Shown one piece after another: positions 14,101 to 27,080 of a stretch of DNA of 64,000 nt. The notes under the pieces were generated by a model. It was not told the DNA's origin. It saw only the letters and a list, made by a program, of their open reading frames with translations, and did not search any database. The position numbers were made by a program, and so were the translations under genes. This DNA comes from Chionis minor (taxonomy: Eukaryota; Chordata; Aves; Charadriiformes; Chionididae): assembly GCA_013398295.1 (NCBI GenBank), contig VZSF01006781.1, positions 1-64,000 of the forward strand. Direction: 5' to 3'. How positions within the stretch are numbered: position 1 is the first letter of the stretch; each line of letters starts with the position of its first letter.

Positions 14101-17100
14101 GATTTCATAGACTTCCCCCCCCACCTTGTGCAAGATAATGTATGTGAATTTCTTTGCTTTTAGGCTCAGACTGCCTTTTCTTCAAATCCAGCTAATCCAG
14201 CAATTTTGTCTGAAGCTTCTGCTCCTATTCCTCATGATGGAGGTAAGCTCATGTACTGTATAGTATCCTAATGTTGTGGAAAGCAGTTACAAAATTGGAA
14301 AGTTAACAGTAAAGGCAAAAATACCTATAAATACGTAAACCTATTTACAAAGGGTGCGACCATGCCTTTTTGGAAATGCCAACACCCACCTTGGTAAGGT
14401 GCTCTAGGAGTCAGAAACCAGTGTTTGCTTATAAAAGGAAGTTGTGGCAAACACTAACCCTTCTCTAAATTTTTAAAACCTTTTCCAAGTGAGCCTAGCA
14501 TAACAAAATTTGCAGTTGGTACCATTTGAACTTTTTAACTCTTACCTTAAACACTTAGTTGTCTGTATTTATTGCATGCATATTTGTAAGCTTTAGAAGG
14601 CAGCACGAGTTTGAATATCTTTCCTCTCCATATGAGCTTGCTTGGGAACAGACAAACACGAATCTCTCTCTGGACAGAGAAGTGCCCAGGAAGGTGGAAC
14701 TTAATCTTGTCATGCTATCAACATAAAGCTTCCAGCAGATTTTTGGGATTGAATGTCTGGTGGGAAATCCATCAGACCTAAAGCTGAATGACTTGTACCC
14801 CGTTCTCTTCCTTTTCTGCCATGCACCTGTACATCCCCGAAGATGCACAGGTATGTTTGAGGTCAGAGCTCTGGGTTAGTAAGTTGCGCTTGGTCTAAAA
14901 GGCCTAAAGCCTCTAACCAGCATGACCAGCAGCAGTGCTGGAACAGCCATCAAAAGTGCTGGTGGTTCAGATATTAAAGCTTGGTGGATGTAACTTTGTT
15001 CTCCTTCTGGCGCTGGTGTGTCTTGAGATGACTTCAAGGTAAGAGTTTGTATAGCTCACCAGAAAGCTGCCCCTTGTAGATCCTTTCTGGAATAAATACT
15101 TACTTGGCCTAACATCACCGGACCACGTTTGAGTTTGCTTCAGCAGTCTCTTCTTGGCAACATTCTTTCTGCTGTCCAGAGTTTGAATTCTCCTGCATTT
15201 TTTGTGCCTGCTGGCCAAGTGACAATTTTGACGTGCACTTGTGTGTGAATTGCTCAGGAGCTGTGTATGGCTGAAGAGTGTTTAATCACTCAATACATCC
15301 CAAACGAAAGGAGGCCCACACCATCTACAGGATGTGCCAAACCTGCTGGGAATACCTCTGTCCTGGAAGAGGCAGGAGAATATATAACATCAAGAACTTT
15401 TGGATGTTTTCTGCTATTTGGAGGTGTGTCTGCTTTGAAAGAGAACGTAATAACAGCTGGCAAAGATGCATCTGGTGTTGTGGTCTTTGAAGAAAAAAAA
15501 AAAAAGAGAAAAATCAAATGGCTGCAGAAGCCTTGTGCAACGTTAATTGTGTGTAATCCTAGGGGCTTGAAAACATAAGCAAAAGACAGCCATAGAAGAA
15601 ATACTCATTAAAAGCTTATTAACAAATATTGATGAAACTACAAGCTGATAGATCAATCTTGAAATAAGATCAGATGGAACAGCTCTTGTGTGAAGCAGCA
15701 TGCAAACATGACCACTGAAAGTAACAAGGAGCAAAAAAAGTCTCCATTACACTGGAATTCATGTTGCCATGACCTTTGTGTTCCTTCCCAGAAAAGTTAC
15801 TTTCCATTTCGGGTCAAATGTGGATTCTTATAATAGCTAGCTTTACGCATATAACCATAAATGAACACCAGAAACCTAAGCTTTGTGAAATGGGGAGCCT
15901 GCTTGCTTCCAAGGCTGCCCCTTGCACCACCCCAGTTTCCGAGCAGCCTTTTCTGTCGCGACTGATCCGGTGAGAAGGGTGTGTGGACTCTTAAGAGTTC
16001 TCATAACTGCCACTTGTTAAATCCTACCAGTTAATTATCTGTGGAATGTCAAGAGCAGTATCGAGCTTATTTCCAGAGTGGTTTGACTCAAGGTCTGCCA
16101 AGTCTGTCAGTGTAACTTCTTTTCCTCCTGCTCTCCTCAGGCGTAGAGGACTCTTGCTGGATATTTTAAGGACTGTGGCTTTTGTTGTGTTGAGAAGTAT
16201 CTCTAAAACGACTTCATTTTTAAGCTGTGAGGAAAATAACTGCTTTCTTATAAAGACTATTAAAGCAGACTGCGCTGTGGACCTTACAGCCAAGAGGCTG
16301 TCTTCTGTGGAAGCTTTATCATGCCTGGGATCTGGACTGTCTTTGGCATGGATGCCTCTTGTGAGTGCTGCCTTGCACTCGGTGGAAGGTCACTCTGTGT
16401 GTTTATGTGTGTTTTCCAGCATATTTGGTTTGGGGGTGGGAAGGAGAGTAGTTCCCCACTAATTGCTTGAAAGCTTTGGAGCAAGGGCATGTCTTCATGG
16501 ACCGCAGCACAACATTGTTTTGGGAACTTGTCACCATGTGTCTAATGTTGTTTGTGCCGTAAAGGATGAACAGAGTAACTGAAGCTAAAAGTTCTCTGCA
16601 CGCTCTTTATCTCAAAAGTGCTGCTTCTCTGGTTACTTTTCTAAGCCAGACTAGAATAACAGTCCTGATTCAAGTGGGTCTTCCATCATAATTTTCAAAT
16701 TAGATACGTTGCAATAGCACAAGATTTGTTGAAGTACTTGTACATGTGAAGGAGTAACTGTTCGTTCTGGTAAACCAGCAATTGTATTGACCGAGGTTTG
16801 GTTTTTTTGTTTTCTGTTTCTCCCATAGGCTTATACCCCAGACTGTATCCAGAACTTTCTCAGTATATGGGCCTGAGCCTCAATGAGGAAGAGGTGCAGA
16901 GAAACTTGCCAGTGGCAGCAGCTGCTCAGCCACAGGGTGTACGTACCAGTCAAGCATGTTTTAGCAAGCAAAAGTGTAAAGACTAAACGTATACCTAGCA
17001 TTCTGGAGAGTAGACTACAACTTGCCTTAAGTACCATATTTTACTGATAAAGGAATTGTTTTAAGTAACAGTACCTATTTTTCTTCTGGTCTTAAACTGA

Positions 17101-20100
17101 GCAGAATATTTCCAATATTGGGAGGTGGGGACGAGCTGGTGTTGTGACTTTGTGTGTTGTAGTTTTTGGTTTGGTTGCTTTTTTTTTCAATTTTACTTTA
17201 TACAAACTGACATATAACTATTTAAAAAAGTTGAAACTAAGTTGTCTGGCTATTTTGTTTTAATCAGCAACTGGTAACACGACCTTCTACTAATTACATG
17301 GTAGCTCCAGTGACTGGAAATGATATTGGAATTCGCAGAGCAGAAATTAAGCAAGGTATCCGTGAAGCAATTTTATGTAAAGATCAAGATGGCAAAATTG
17401 GACTTCGCCTTAAGTCTGTTGACAATGTAAGTATAGAAGCTTGCTTTTGCCTATAGAGATCTTACCGCTGAATTAAATTAGTAGTGAAGTTAGTGTATGG
17501 TCACAAAACTGCCTTCTGTAAAATGCTTGCTTATCCATTATCAGAATTTTAAAATGCTTCATTAGATCAGTAATTAGATTTCCAGCTGTCCAGGCTAGGA
17601 ACTAAATTTACAGCAGCAATTTACTTTCATGTGTTTTATGACACCTGAAAAATACTTGGAATTTTTTTTAGCTTTAGAGCATGAAGTTGCCCTTGCAGAG
17701 CTGCTGTGGTACTTGTTAGCAGTTCAAGACTTTTATCTCTGTCTTTGTGGAAATACTGGGCAGTACTTAACAATTATCACTATGCAGAGAACTGCCTGTG
17801 GCTTAGAAGTGCTCCTCTTTTATAGTTTCTTGCTGTGTGTTGCTGATGAGTAAGGATAGTGAGGATGTCATCTTGCCTATAGGTAAAGAATACTTTCAGA
17901 GTAGGGTTTTTAGAGTTTCCCTTAACATGAACATAGCTGCAAGAAGATCCTTAAACCTAGGCTAGAGTTTCTCTGTTTCAGTATCTTTTGATTCTCAACA
18001 CGGAAAATAATACTCTGTTCTTTCTATTTTTATTTTTTTTTTCCCTTGGCAAAGCCTTTTAATCTGAATGTTAAAAAGTTTGGACTTAAGGTTTCATATA
18101 GAGTTAAAATGCCTTTTGTAGTTCTCCTAATCCAGGAAATGCTGAGGTTTTGTTAGAGTAGCAAGTTTTGGGTTGGTTTTTTGTGAGGGGGTTGGGTTTT
18201 TGGTGTGTGTTGTGTGTGTGGTGTTTTTTTTTTTTTTTTAAATCTTTCCTCCCCTGCCCTCCAGGAGGTATTATCTGCAGTTTACCTTGATAAGTTTTAC
18301 TTGTTTTTTAGGGGTGCTTTGACTAGAAATAGTTTTTTAACACCTTGGTTTTTTACCTAAGGTACTAGCAAGTCAGAATCGATAAAATGTTGAAAACTAA
18401 TGGGGTTGTGGAAGAAGGAAAAACTTGCCATAGAGTTCCTAACATCACTGATTTATTTCTCCAGCTATATATAGACTCTGTCTGGCAAAGGAATTATTAG
18501 TTAAACACCCAAGGAGATACGCAAATTTACCACTAGTCTGTCTTGGTCCAATTGTTCAGATTTCTTGTTAAAACAGAATAGTATTAATGTCTTCAAGTAA
18601 GTCTTTAATGTTATTCTTGTGTCCTTTATTTTAATGTCTAGAGATCTAGATGGAACAGATTTGCCCATTTCCAAACTTTATTCTAGCATTAATTATCTGT
18701 CTCTTAAAGACTGAAATGTCAAAAATGCCTCTTAAGGAGCGATAATTAACAAGTCCTCTTGTCTATTTGATTGGTATTACCTAGAGAATGGGAGTCTTTA
18801 AAAGGCTGTGTGTTCTGTCACTGGTTTTGTCTTTAACAAGAACTTCCTCTCCTCCCCACTCACCCCCCCTTTTTTTTTTTCCTCTTTCATAAGGGTATAT
18901 TTGTCCAGTTAGTTCAGGCAAACTCTCCAGCATCCCTTGCTGGTCTGCGGTTTGGGGATCAAGTTCTGCAGATCAATGGTGATAACTGTGCAGGATGGAG
19001 TTCTGATAAAGCGCATAAAGTTCTGAAACAGGCTTCTGGAGAAAGGATTTCAATGATCATTCGGGACAGGTAAAGCCAACTGCAGATTGTCATTATCCAT
19101 CTCGGGGTGATTCTGTGGGGGTTTGGGTCTCCCCTTGCTTGAGCAGGACTGCAGGCATAACAAAATCTGTTTGTCCATGTATTTTGATAGTAAAGATCCT
19201 CGGAAGTGTTCACTTTCGTGGGCAACAAAGTAGTTAACTTGTAAACTTCCAGTGCACACTCAGCTGGGCATGATGAGCCATAACATTTTTCGAGGTAAAC
19301 TGAGTGATAGCACAAGTTGAATTCAGAGTTTAAATTTGAGAGTTCTGTGCTTTTGTTTGTGTTTTTTTTGGAAACAACTTGACTTTGGCTTATACTAATT
19401 AAAATACCAAAAGATGGTACCAAAATATACGCTGTATTAATGGATGCATTTGCATTTTTATTTAGCATGATAGTTTTCTTGTGAACTCTGCTGCTTACGT
19501 ATGAATTAATGCCAGTTTTGCGAAAAGTACGCTTGATGAACCAATACAGACTTTTAATTGTGTTAAATAATCAGCTTGTAGCTAGTTGTATGTAGTAATA
19601 ATAGGTCAGATGCAACATAAGGTCCGTAGGCCGTGAAAAGACAGATGATACGTGATAGGACTAGATAGGACTATACATCTTGAAGCTTTTCCCATGTTTG
19701 ATCTTGTTTAAGAACTGAGTTTGACCCAGTGGAGGGCATGCTTCTTATATCAGGACAGCTATTTCTATTGTGTATGGAATCAAAATACTGTGGGCAGGGG
19801 TTCCCTGCTCTGTCTACCACTTCTCTGTCCAACTCCCCACCCCCTTCCTGGATTTACTGGTTTTTGAAGACACAATTTAAAGGTTTATGGTCTGGAAAGC
19901 AGTAGAAATGTTGTTGGGGAAGGCTTGTACTCCAGAATCCTGTGGCCCACCTACATTTGTTAAAACTGCGTGTACTATTTTATCTGCTTTGTAAAGGTTG
20001 TAGAGGAAACTTAATTGTTAATGGGCACTTGTGTTTGGTTGGTTGTTGTGGTGGGTGGACACTGTGTGCAATTTTTGTATATGATGAATCCAGATGGTGA

Positions 20101-22572
20101 AATGTCCATAGAACAGGGAAAACATGGAAGGTTTATAAACAAGTATATATTAAAACAACAATATTAACAAAACGCAGTTACACATCAACTACAATGAAAG
20201 AGCCTTTTTAGAGTACAATTACTTTTTGTAAGTCAGAGAGGCTGAAATAGCATGTGGTTTAATAGACTGAAAACATGACTTTGCATTTTTAATGTCTTTT
20301 ATAGGCCTTTTGAACGAATTATTACTATGCATAAGGACAGCACAGGGCATGTTGGTTTCATATTCAAGAATGGAAAAATAACCTCAATAGTGAAAGACAG
20401 TTCTGCTGCAAGAAATGGACTTCTTACAGAGCACAACATCTGTGAAATAAATGGCCAGAATGTAATTGGATTGAAGGTAAAATAAGTAGTATGTGGTGGG
20501 TGTGGGTAGCTGTGAGCTTTTTGTATATGTATAGTAATTGTGTGTTGGAGAGGGAAAAGGATTGTAATATATTGTTCATAAAATAAGAAAGTCGGTTATG
20601 ACATGTAAATTATCTTAACTAGAGAGACATGTATGTTTTGAGGCTTCTTTGCGGTTTTCTGCCTGTAGGCAGGGCAGCTCATCCTCTTCCTCTCTGCCTC
20701 TACCTGGCTGGGCGGACCCTCAGTTTTTATCACAGAATGTTAGGGGTTGGAAGGGACCTCTGGAGATCATCTGGTCCGACCCCCCTGCCAGAGCAGGTCC
20801 ACCTACAGCAGGTTGCACAGGATGGCATCCAGGCAGGTTTGGAATGTCTCCAGGGTCAGAGACTCCCCTGCCTCTCTGGGCAGCCTGTTCCAGTGCTCTG
20901 CCACCCTCAAAAGAAAGAAGTTCCTCCTCATGTTTAGATGGAACTTCCTATGTTCAAGTTTGTGTCCGTTACCTCTTGTCCTATCCCTGGGCACCACTGA
21001 AAAAAGATGGGCCCCCTCCTCCTGGCACCCTCCCATTAAGTATTTGTAAGCATTGATGAGATCGACCCTCAGTCTTCTCTTCTCCAGACTAAAAAGACCC
21101 AACTCCCTCAGCCTTTCCTCATAAGAAAGATGTTCCAGCCCCCTAATCATCTTTGTGGCCCTTCGCTGCACCCTCTCCAGCAGTTCCCTGTCCTTAAACT
21201 GGGGAGCCCGGAACTGGACACAGCGCTCCAGATGCAGCCTCACCAGGGCAGAGTAAAGGGGGAGGATGACCTCCCTTGGCCTGCTTCAGTTTAACTTTGC
21301 TGGCAAAACAAAGAATAAGCTTCCTCCTGCCAGGCTGTGTCAAATTCTAGTAGGAATAGTTTGTGTATAATGTCTTTGTCTCTAGTCAATTAGTGCAAGT
21401 TACTGATAACCAAGCATGTGTGAAGTTCAGTGATTTGCCCTGAGGGTTCAGGTAAGGAGCTGTGGCTCTTAAGCCGCATGAAATGCATCTAGAAAAAGCT
21501 CTTGAACTGCTGCTCTGTTAGTCAGCTTGTGTAATGTTGCTCATATGACTTCTTGTTTAATAACAGGACCCCCAGATCGCAGATATCTTGGCGACAGCTG
21601 GCAACGTAGTGACCATTACCGTCATGCCTTCCAGTATTTATGACTATATAATAAAGAGGTAGGTGGTAAACAAAGCAGCCGTGGTGTTAATTATAATCAA
21701 GTTGACAGTGACTATTTTTTGTAGGTTAAATGAAATTTACTCATAAGACCTAATTACAAACTTAACGTGAAGGCTGGAGAGGGGGTGGGAAGAGTCTGAA
21801 AGCCTGGTTAATCTGATGTTTTAGTCAAACTGGTGTGTTTTCTGTTTTTAGAACTATTCATATGTTAGCAATGCCCCTTTGCCTTTTTTCCCTCTTGAAA
21901 AATGCTTTTCTAAATGTAACTTGACTAAACTTGTGAACTTTCAAATACATGGATAACAGAAGTACTTGTTACCTTGTAACTAAAATGTTGTTTCTACTGT
22001 AACTAATTCTGGTGATGTAAACATGATTCTTGGCAGGATATAGGTGTTTTTTTCTAATCCTTTGGCAATAGTGGCTTTCTACAGCTAAATCTCTCAAAAA
22101 ATGTTTTTGAAGTTGCTAGAAATTAATAATGCTTCAGGTATAATTCTTTCTTTTTCCCCCCTCTCCTTGGTGTACGTTCTTTTTACAAAAGAGTTTTCTG
22201 TCCAACAGCCTTTTGCCCTGCCCTCCTTCCCTCATAACTGCGATACTACTCTACTCACACACATGCCCACATTCTGAAAGATGTTGATAATGCAGCTCAG
22301 TTACAAATAAAAATGTTGAGTATCGTTGGCTTCTGTTCTGTGTGCAGTTTGGTGCAGCTTTCTGTAGCAGCATATTTGTTGCCAAAAAGTAGCTGAGTAA
22401 AAGGCCAACTTTTAAATCGTATTAAAGAGCTGGCAATGACAAAGATGCAGCGATGAGACGCTTTAGTGGTCTTCGAGAGTTGTCTTACAAAACTGAATGC
22501 CTTTTCCTTTTCTTTAGGATGGCAACTAGCATTATGAAAAGCCTGATGGATCACTCTGTTCCCGAAGTCTAA
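11053..22572 (+). CDS. SDCBP: Syntenin-1 (syndecan-binding protein), complete coding region
   Basis: A tandem-PDZ scaffold that binds syndecan C-termini, PIP2 and ALIX at the plasma membrane and endosomes, driving exosome formation and receptor trafficking. Coding exons: 11053-11103, 14164-14242, 16829-16938, 17268-17426, 18894-19069, 20305-20476, 21567-21658, 22518-22572. All introns are GT-AG and the phases match, giving 297 residues against 298 in human. One residue is lost near RPSTNYM. The N-terminus carries LYPSL (residues 3-7) and LYPRLYPEL (45-53), the ALIX-binding LYPxL motifs, including Ser6 and Tyr46. PDZ1 spans about 113-192 with carboxylate loop KIGLRLK. PDZ2 spans about 197-272 with HVGFIFK. 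The C-terminus ends [10 protein letters not shown]. The start codon has A at -3 and matches the known N-terminus [10 protein letters not shown]. The gene looks fully functional and converges on NSMAF. Confidence 0.97.
11104..14163 (+). other. SDCBP: SDCBP intron 2
   Basis: About 3 kb, AT-rich, with no recognised repeat or gene. Open frames of 60-104 codons on both strands show no domain. Confidence 0.7.
14164..14242 (+). CDS. SDCBP: SDCBP coding exon 2 (exon 3)
   Basis: Encodes residues 18-43 ([20 protein letters not shown] and onward to PHDG) plus one base of codon 44. Acceptor TTTTAG, donor GTAAGC, phase 1. Confidence 0.96.
14243..16828 (+). other. SDCBP: SDCBP intron 3
   Basis: About 2.6 kb. 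Nothing is recognisable apart from short A-runs near 15493. Open frames up to 138 codons (for example 16046-16462) look random. Confidence 0.7.
16829..16938 (+). CDS. SDCBP: SDCBP coding exon 3 (exon 4)
   Basis: Encodes residues 44-80, starting [20 protein letters not shown]. The acceptor is CCCATAG and the donor GTACGT follows GGT at 16938. Only this donor, and not the nearby GTGTAC or GTACCA, keeps frame with the next exon. It contains two overlapping LYPxL motifs with Tyr46. Confidence 0.95.
17268..17426 (+). CDS. SDCBP: SDCBP coding exon 4 (exon 5)
   Basis: Encodes residues 81-133, from [19 protein letters not shown] to [11 protein letters not shown]. It holds the start of PDZ1 with its carboxylate-binding loop. 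Acceptor TAATCAG, donor GTAAGT, phase 0 at both ends. Confidence 0.97.
17427..18893 (+). other. SDCBP: SDCBP intron 5
   Basis: About 1.5 kb with a TG-rich and T-rich simple repeat around 18190-18240 and a strong pyrimidine tract before the next exon. No gene seen. Confidence 0.7.
18894..19069 (+). CDS. SDCBP: SDCBP coding exon 5 (exon 6)
   Basis: Encodes residues 134-191 plus two bases of Arg192. It covers the rest of PDZ1 ([20 protein letters not shown], then [20 protein letters not shown]). Acceptor CATAAG, donor GTAAAG, phase 2. Confidence 0.97.
19070..20304 (+). other. SDCBP: SDCBP intron 6
   Basis: About 1.2 kb, no recognised element. An antisense open frame of 169 codons (18959-19468) overlaps exon 6 and has no domain, so it is treated as a shadow. 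Confidence 0.65.
20305..20476 (+). CDS. SDCBP: SDCBP coding exon 6 (exon 7)
   Basis: Completes Arg192 and encodes residues 193-249, most of PDZ2 ([20 protein letters not shown], then [17 protein letters not shown]). Acceptor TATAG, donor GTAAAA, phase 0. Confidence 0.97.
20730..21285 (-). mobile_element. CR1 LINE, 3' part, antisense in SDCBP intron 7
   Basis: Reading on the - strand gives the C-terminal end of CR1 ORF2: [20 protein letters not shown], then [20 protein letters not shown] and [19 protein letters not shown], ending near CNLL. The 3' tail points toward 20730. It is 5' truncated at about 21285. It lies between SDCBP exons 7 and 8, about 250 bp from each, opposite to the gene. Confidence 0.92.
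21567..21658 (+). CDS. SDCBP: SDCBP coding exon 7 (exon 8)
   Basis: Encodes residues 250-279 plus two bases of Arg280: [20 protein letters not shown], then [10 protein letters not shown]. It is the last part of PDZ2. Acceptor TAACAG, donor GTAGGT, phase 2. Confidence 0.97.
21659..22517 (+). other. SDCBP: SDCBP intron 8
   Basis: About 860 bp with no recognised repeat or gene. Confidence 0.7.
22518..22572 (+). CDS. SDCBP: SDCBP last coding exon (exon 9)
   Basis: Completes Arg280 and encodes [17 protein letters not shown] followed by TAA at 22570-22572. Acceptor TCTTTAG. The C-terminal SVPEV tail matches the conserved syntenin end. Confidence 0.97.
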
Positions 22573-23245
22573 ACTTGCATCATGTACGTGTGCGTACATA
22601 TACATAATGATGATTCCACTAAACTTGGGCTATTATCCTCAGTGATTTCTTTCTTCTGCACATGAGCCTTTCTGGAGGCTAAGAGAAGATATGCTGCATC
22701 AAGCACTTGCATCTATAATGGCTGGGAATGTTACCGTTCAACATATCTTGTTTATTCACAAACTGTAAAACTTGTAGCCTTATATGCTTGACAAATGTGA
22801 AATTCCAATTGTGTTATGACTTCTTTTCGTAGGTCTTTTATTTACTTTACTACTACTATAAGCCATTGCAACTAAAGGAACCAGATATCACTTGCAAAGT
22901 TATGTGTTGTTACCTAGGACAATGCTGTGCTTTGTATGTTTAAGACAAATGAGTATTTTTACTGCTTTCTATTTGCAAAAGTAGACTTGAAATAGTGTAT
23001 TAGAAGTATGGCTAGTACTAGTTAATTTTTTTGTTCTAGTAAATACTGTTTACACACGAATGCCAGCTGAGCTGAGTATAGCTGAAGGCATCATTCAGTA
23101 AGTAAGCATATTAAAGTAGTGTACAGATACTCAAATCTTTTTATTACTCGTTACACAAATTGTAACTAATATGCTTCTCTCTCGCCTTAACCATGTTCTT
23201 AAGAATTCAGAAATAACCAAATAAATGACTGAAACTTTAGCTATT
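22573..23245 (+). other. SDCBP: SDCBP 3' UTR with poly(A) signal
   Basis: AT-rich trailer after the stop codon. A canonical AATAAA lies at 23220-23225, about 650 nt past the stop, so cleavage is expected near 23240-23250. The signal is seen directly. The cleavage site is inferred. Confidence 0.7.
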
Positions 23246-23955
23246 GTGTATTTCCATACTTCTTAAGATGAGCTGAGACAGGCTTGTTTTGTTGAAGTCA
23301 CTTTCAGCCAACAACAAAGACAAGATGGGAAATACAGTTTAAAATAGCTTTCTAAATAAGCTCCCTGCCTACAATGTTCAAATGTGTTTGGTTGTTGTTG
23401 TGTTTTGTTTGGTGGTTTTTTTTTTTAAGGGTTTAGACAGGATCTGCTTAACTTTTCCTACCTTCAGCTTAGCACGTGGAATAGCAGCCTGGCTGTTCTA
23501 CAAGACATCCTCATGGCGTAGTTGCAGTTTTGTCTTAAAACTGCAGCTTGCTGAGTGCACTGGGTCTGGCTGGGATGGAGTTGACACCATACCAGCTGCT
23601 CTGAAGAAAGTTGTCTTTGACGCTTGTGACTAAACCGGCGTTGATAACGCACCGAGGGTTTTGCTGTTGCTGAGCAGGATTTGTGCTGTGTCAAGGCCCC
23701 TTCTGCCTCTCTCTCCGTCCTCTGCCCGCAGGAGTAGGCTGGGGGGTAGCCAAGAGTCTGAGAGGGAACACAGCTGGGACTGCTGCCCCAAACCAGCCAA
23801 AGAAAAATTCCACACCATTTGACATCAGGCTCAGCAATAATTTGGGGGGGGGGGGTCTTTCTAAAGTAGCTGTTGCTGGGAGACTGGCTGGGCAAGGTCT
23901 GCTGCTGGTAGGAGGTGGGAATTGCTGCCTTTGCATCATTTCCCTGTCGTCCTGT

Positions 23956-23988
23956 CCCCCCCCCCCCCCCCCCCNCCCCCCCCCCCCC
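23956..23988. repeat. Poly-C tract with one ambiguous base
   Basis: A run of 32 C with an N at 23975. The opposite strand is a G-run able to form a G-quadruplex. The N suggests unresolved length or a sequencing problem. Confidence 0.95.
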
Positions 23989-24756
23989 AAAACCTGTCTT
24001 ATCTCAGCCCACAGATTTTCCTAGCTTTTGCCCTTTGATTCTCTTGCCTGTCCTGCTGTGGTGCAGGTGAGTGAGAAACTCAGAGGGGGTTCAGCTGCTG
24101 GCTGGGGTCAACCCACCAGACTAGGTAATAGGCATGTTCAAATGAAACTTTAAGAAGTTAAATGATCTGAAGTTAAGTACCAGTTTTAGTGATTGATTTA
24201 CTTCTTTAATGCTCTGTTCCAGGTTTCAGCTGTGCAATCTAGGATTATTGAACTTCAGTGTACTGTAAGGTTAGCAGTACAAGAAGAGTCTGTCTTGTGG
24301 CTTCCTGTTTCTCAAATGAATTTTTCAGTTATGGTAACTGAGGGAAAACCATTATACTCCTTGAGGCTGTAGTGATGATCGAGTTCATCCTGGGAGCCAT
24401 TTTAATTGGATTGTTTGGTTACTAAATGATACGTCTCTGGAACCACTGTGGCAAGCGCTTACTGGCAGTAATTGGTGACTGCATGTAGTGTTGGTATGAT
24501 TCAGCCTTATGGGCAGAGGGCCTGTGGCCTGCAGCAGTCCTCTCCAAGTTGGCAAGCTAGTTTACTTAGCTATGAAATCCCTGGAGCCCAAAACAAAGTA
24601 TTAGTGAAATGCTGATCTCTGTGTCTAACCAGTTCTTACTTAGGAGCAGCTGATTCAGCAGGGGCCAGTTCTCTACCTACTGAAGTGTTAAAACTCCTCA
24701 TTTAAGCTTGTAAACCCACAGAGGAGAAGAGTATAAACTTTGTTAGTAGATAGCTG

Positions 24757-25010
24757 TAACTACAGGAGAGACTCAAGTTGTGCCAGGGGAGGTTTAGGTT
24801 GGATATTAGGAAAAACTTCTTTACCAAAAGGGTTATCAAGCATTGGAACAGGCTGCCCAGGGAGGTGGTGGAATTGCCATCCCTGGAGGTATTTAAAAGA
24901 AGGGGAAGACGTGGTGCTGAGGGACATGGTTTAGGGGTGGTTTTGGCATAAGTTTATGGTTGGACTCAATCTTGAAGGTCTCTTCCAACCCAAGTGATTC
25001 TATGAATACA
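24757..25010 (+). mobile_element. CR1-like LINE fragment, 3' end
   Basis: Encodes on + a decayed CR1 C-terminal tail with the pattern of [11 protein letters not shown] followed by a WNRLP-like stretch (TGCCCAGGGAGGTGGTGGAA). It ends in the CR1 tail TCTTCCAACC then GTGATTCTATGA. Heavily 5' truncated, and older or from a different subfamily than the copies at 1-340 and 20730-21285. Confidence 0.85.
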
Positions 25011-27080
25011 GAGGTAGTACTTTAATACAACTACTTCCTGTTTTCCTTCTAGCTGTAGCACGTAGCAACCAGATGGGAAATAACTAATTAAAAAAACCTT
25101 GCATTGAAGAGTAAGACTTGGTCAAATGTATGAACACAGATAAACTTTTGAGTTAAGCTGCAAGCAAATAGCACACATTTGATTAAAAAGAAAACCCAAT
25201 GTACTGATGATACAACTTAGTAACAGTGTAAACTTGATTTCCCCCCCTCCCAGGTGCAAAGGCTGCTTTAGGCAAGGAGACAGCTGGCTGAGGTCGTGGT
25301 TTGTGAGTGTGCTTTACAGCACAAAGCAAATCTCACATGTGCTTACTTAAGAGCTATGCATCCGTATTTAACCAAAAGAAACTTAAGGGTATTCTTGTCT
25401 CAGAGGTAGCTTAAATCAGGATGCAGGGGTTACAAACTTCAGGGTCACTTTCCTCAGGTTTGGATCAGAAGGCCCTCTAGGGACAAAAGAGCACAGCTGC
25501 GCTCAAAATTTGGGTAAAAGAACATCAAGAAAACAGGTGTGAAGGTGTGTAGTTTACTATTGCTTAGGTAGTTCTTTTGTGATTTTTCAAACATGTTGGA
25601 CTATAACTGGAGTGTCAGAATACAAAACTAGCTCAGGCTAAAAGGTAAAGCAAGTTACAGTGCAACTTTTAAACTCAGGTTGGTATGGTAATGTAGAACA
25701 CCGAAGCCTTGTAGGCCAGAGACAAAACACAACAGGATAGAATTAAACAAGCAATGATAGGCACACTCAACGCAGCACATGAAAAGCTTTCAACACAATC
25801 CAGAAATCGCTTAAGACATTTCTAGGCAAGTGCGGAATGTGATTTCTTGGGAAATACATATACTGAAAGGTGAAGGAACAGGGCTGAAACCAAATGTTCT
25901 GCTGCAAGACTAGGACTGCTAACAGCAGGCACGCATGATATGGCTTAAGCCTTTTCCACATGTGCCTCTGTCACATGTAGTCATTGATAACAAAAATTCA
26001 GTTATTTGCTAAGGCCAGGGAGTAATGCAGCTGAAATACCAGTTTGTTTTAACATTATGCCATCACCTTACTGAATAATAAGTCCAGCATAATAAAGAAT
26101 CATGGGGAATGAAAAAACAGCCCCTAACCATAAAACAGTTGTTTTACAATGCTAAAGAAACAGCTGTGCCCTGAAATAGGTGTTAAACCCAAGGCGAGAC
26201 CTCTGCAGACAAAGAACTGACTGAATGTATTTAGAATGCATGTCCTGGACACAGTGAGAGGGCGGCATCTTAATACCAACAGCAGAGAATACCAGAGAAA
26301 TAAATACTGATCTTGTGTCACACTGGGGCAGCATTACAACTGCATTGCTTGGTGCTGTAATAAGTCATTTAAAGACTATTTCAAGTCTTTAACGTAAGGA
26401 TATGATTTCCTGCAAGGAGCTGTTAAGTGCTACAGAGCAAGTTAGCCTAGTGCAACACTGCTTTTTCAGCTGCGTTAAAACAGCAAGGGCTTAGATAAAC
26501 CCAGGACCTGTAGCTCTGTTTAAATGTTGTATTTGAATTCCATCTCAGCGATGACTTGAGTTGAAAGAGGCTGAGAACAAACAAAACATGAAGATGGTGA
26601 CAATTATTAAGAGAAGGATAGTAATAAGTGATGAAAGGCAGTAGGTAATAGAGCATAAGACTGACTTCAGGCACAGTATTAGGGTAAGACTTATATCAAT
26701 ACATGTATGCACAACTGTTCTCTGTTAGGGAATCAATTTTGTGTTTTCATTTCAGCCTAATATATATGCATTTTTCAATAGGAAAAAGCAATTTAGAATA
26801 CATCCTTACTCTTCTTTATGCCATAGTTGGAGATGAGATAGCAGACTAGATTGACCCCTGCTCAGAACAGCAGCTGCCTTAGCTTTCAAAGTGTACATCT
26901 TCACAAGGAAGAAAGGCTGACTGCACAAGAGGTACATATATTATGTCATGAAAGATGGCAGCAAGCTGTAAGCATCCTTAAAGACATCTTAAGAATGCAA
27001 CTGCTTCTTTGAAACTAGTTCAAACAGCAAGCTATGATGTATTCTAAGTAAATCAAACAATGACTGCAAGTAGAGAGTTC

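Larger units (their letters stand above)
23246..27080. other. Convergent intergenic spacer between SDCBP and NSMAF
   Basis: Holds a poly-C tract at 23956-23988 and a CR1 fragment at about 24757-25010. The rest is unannotatable AT-rich sequence. No open frame here shows a domain. It separates the 3' ends of two convergent genes. Confidence 0.7.

Noticed and set aside
18959..19468. 169-codon antisense frame over SDCBP exon 6
   Set aside because: It is the shadow of a conserved PDZ exon plus intron. No domain and no independent signals.
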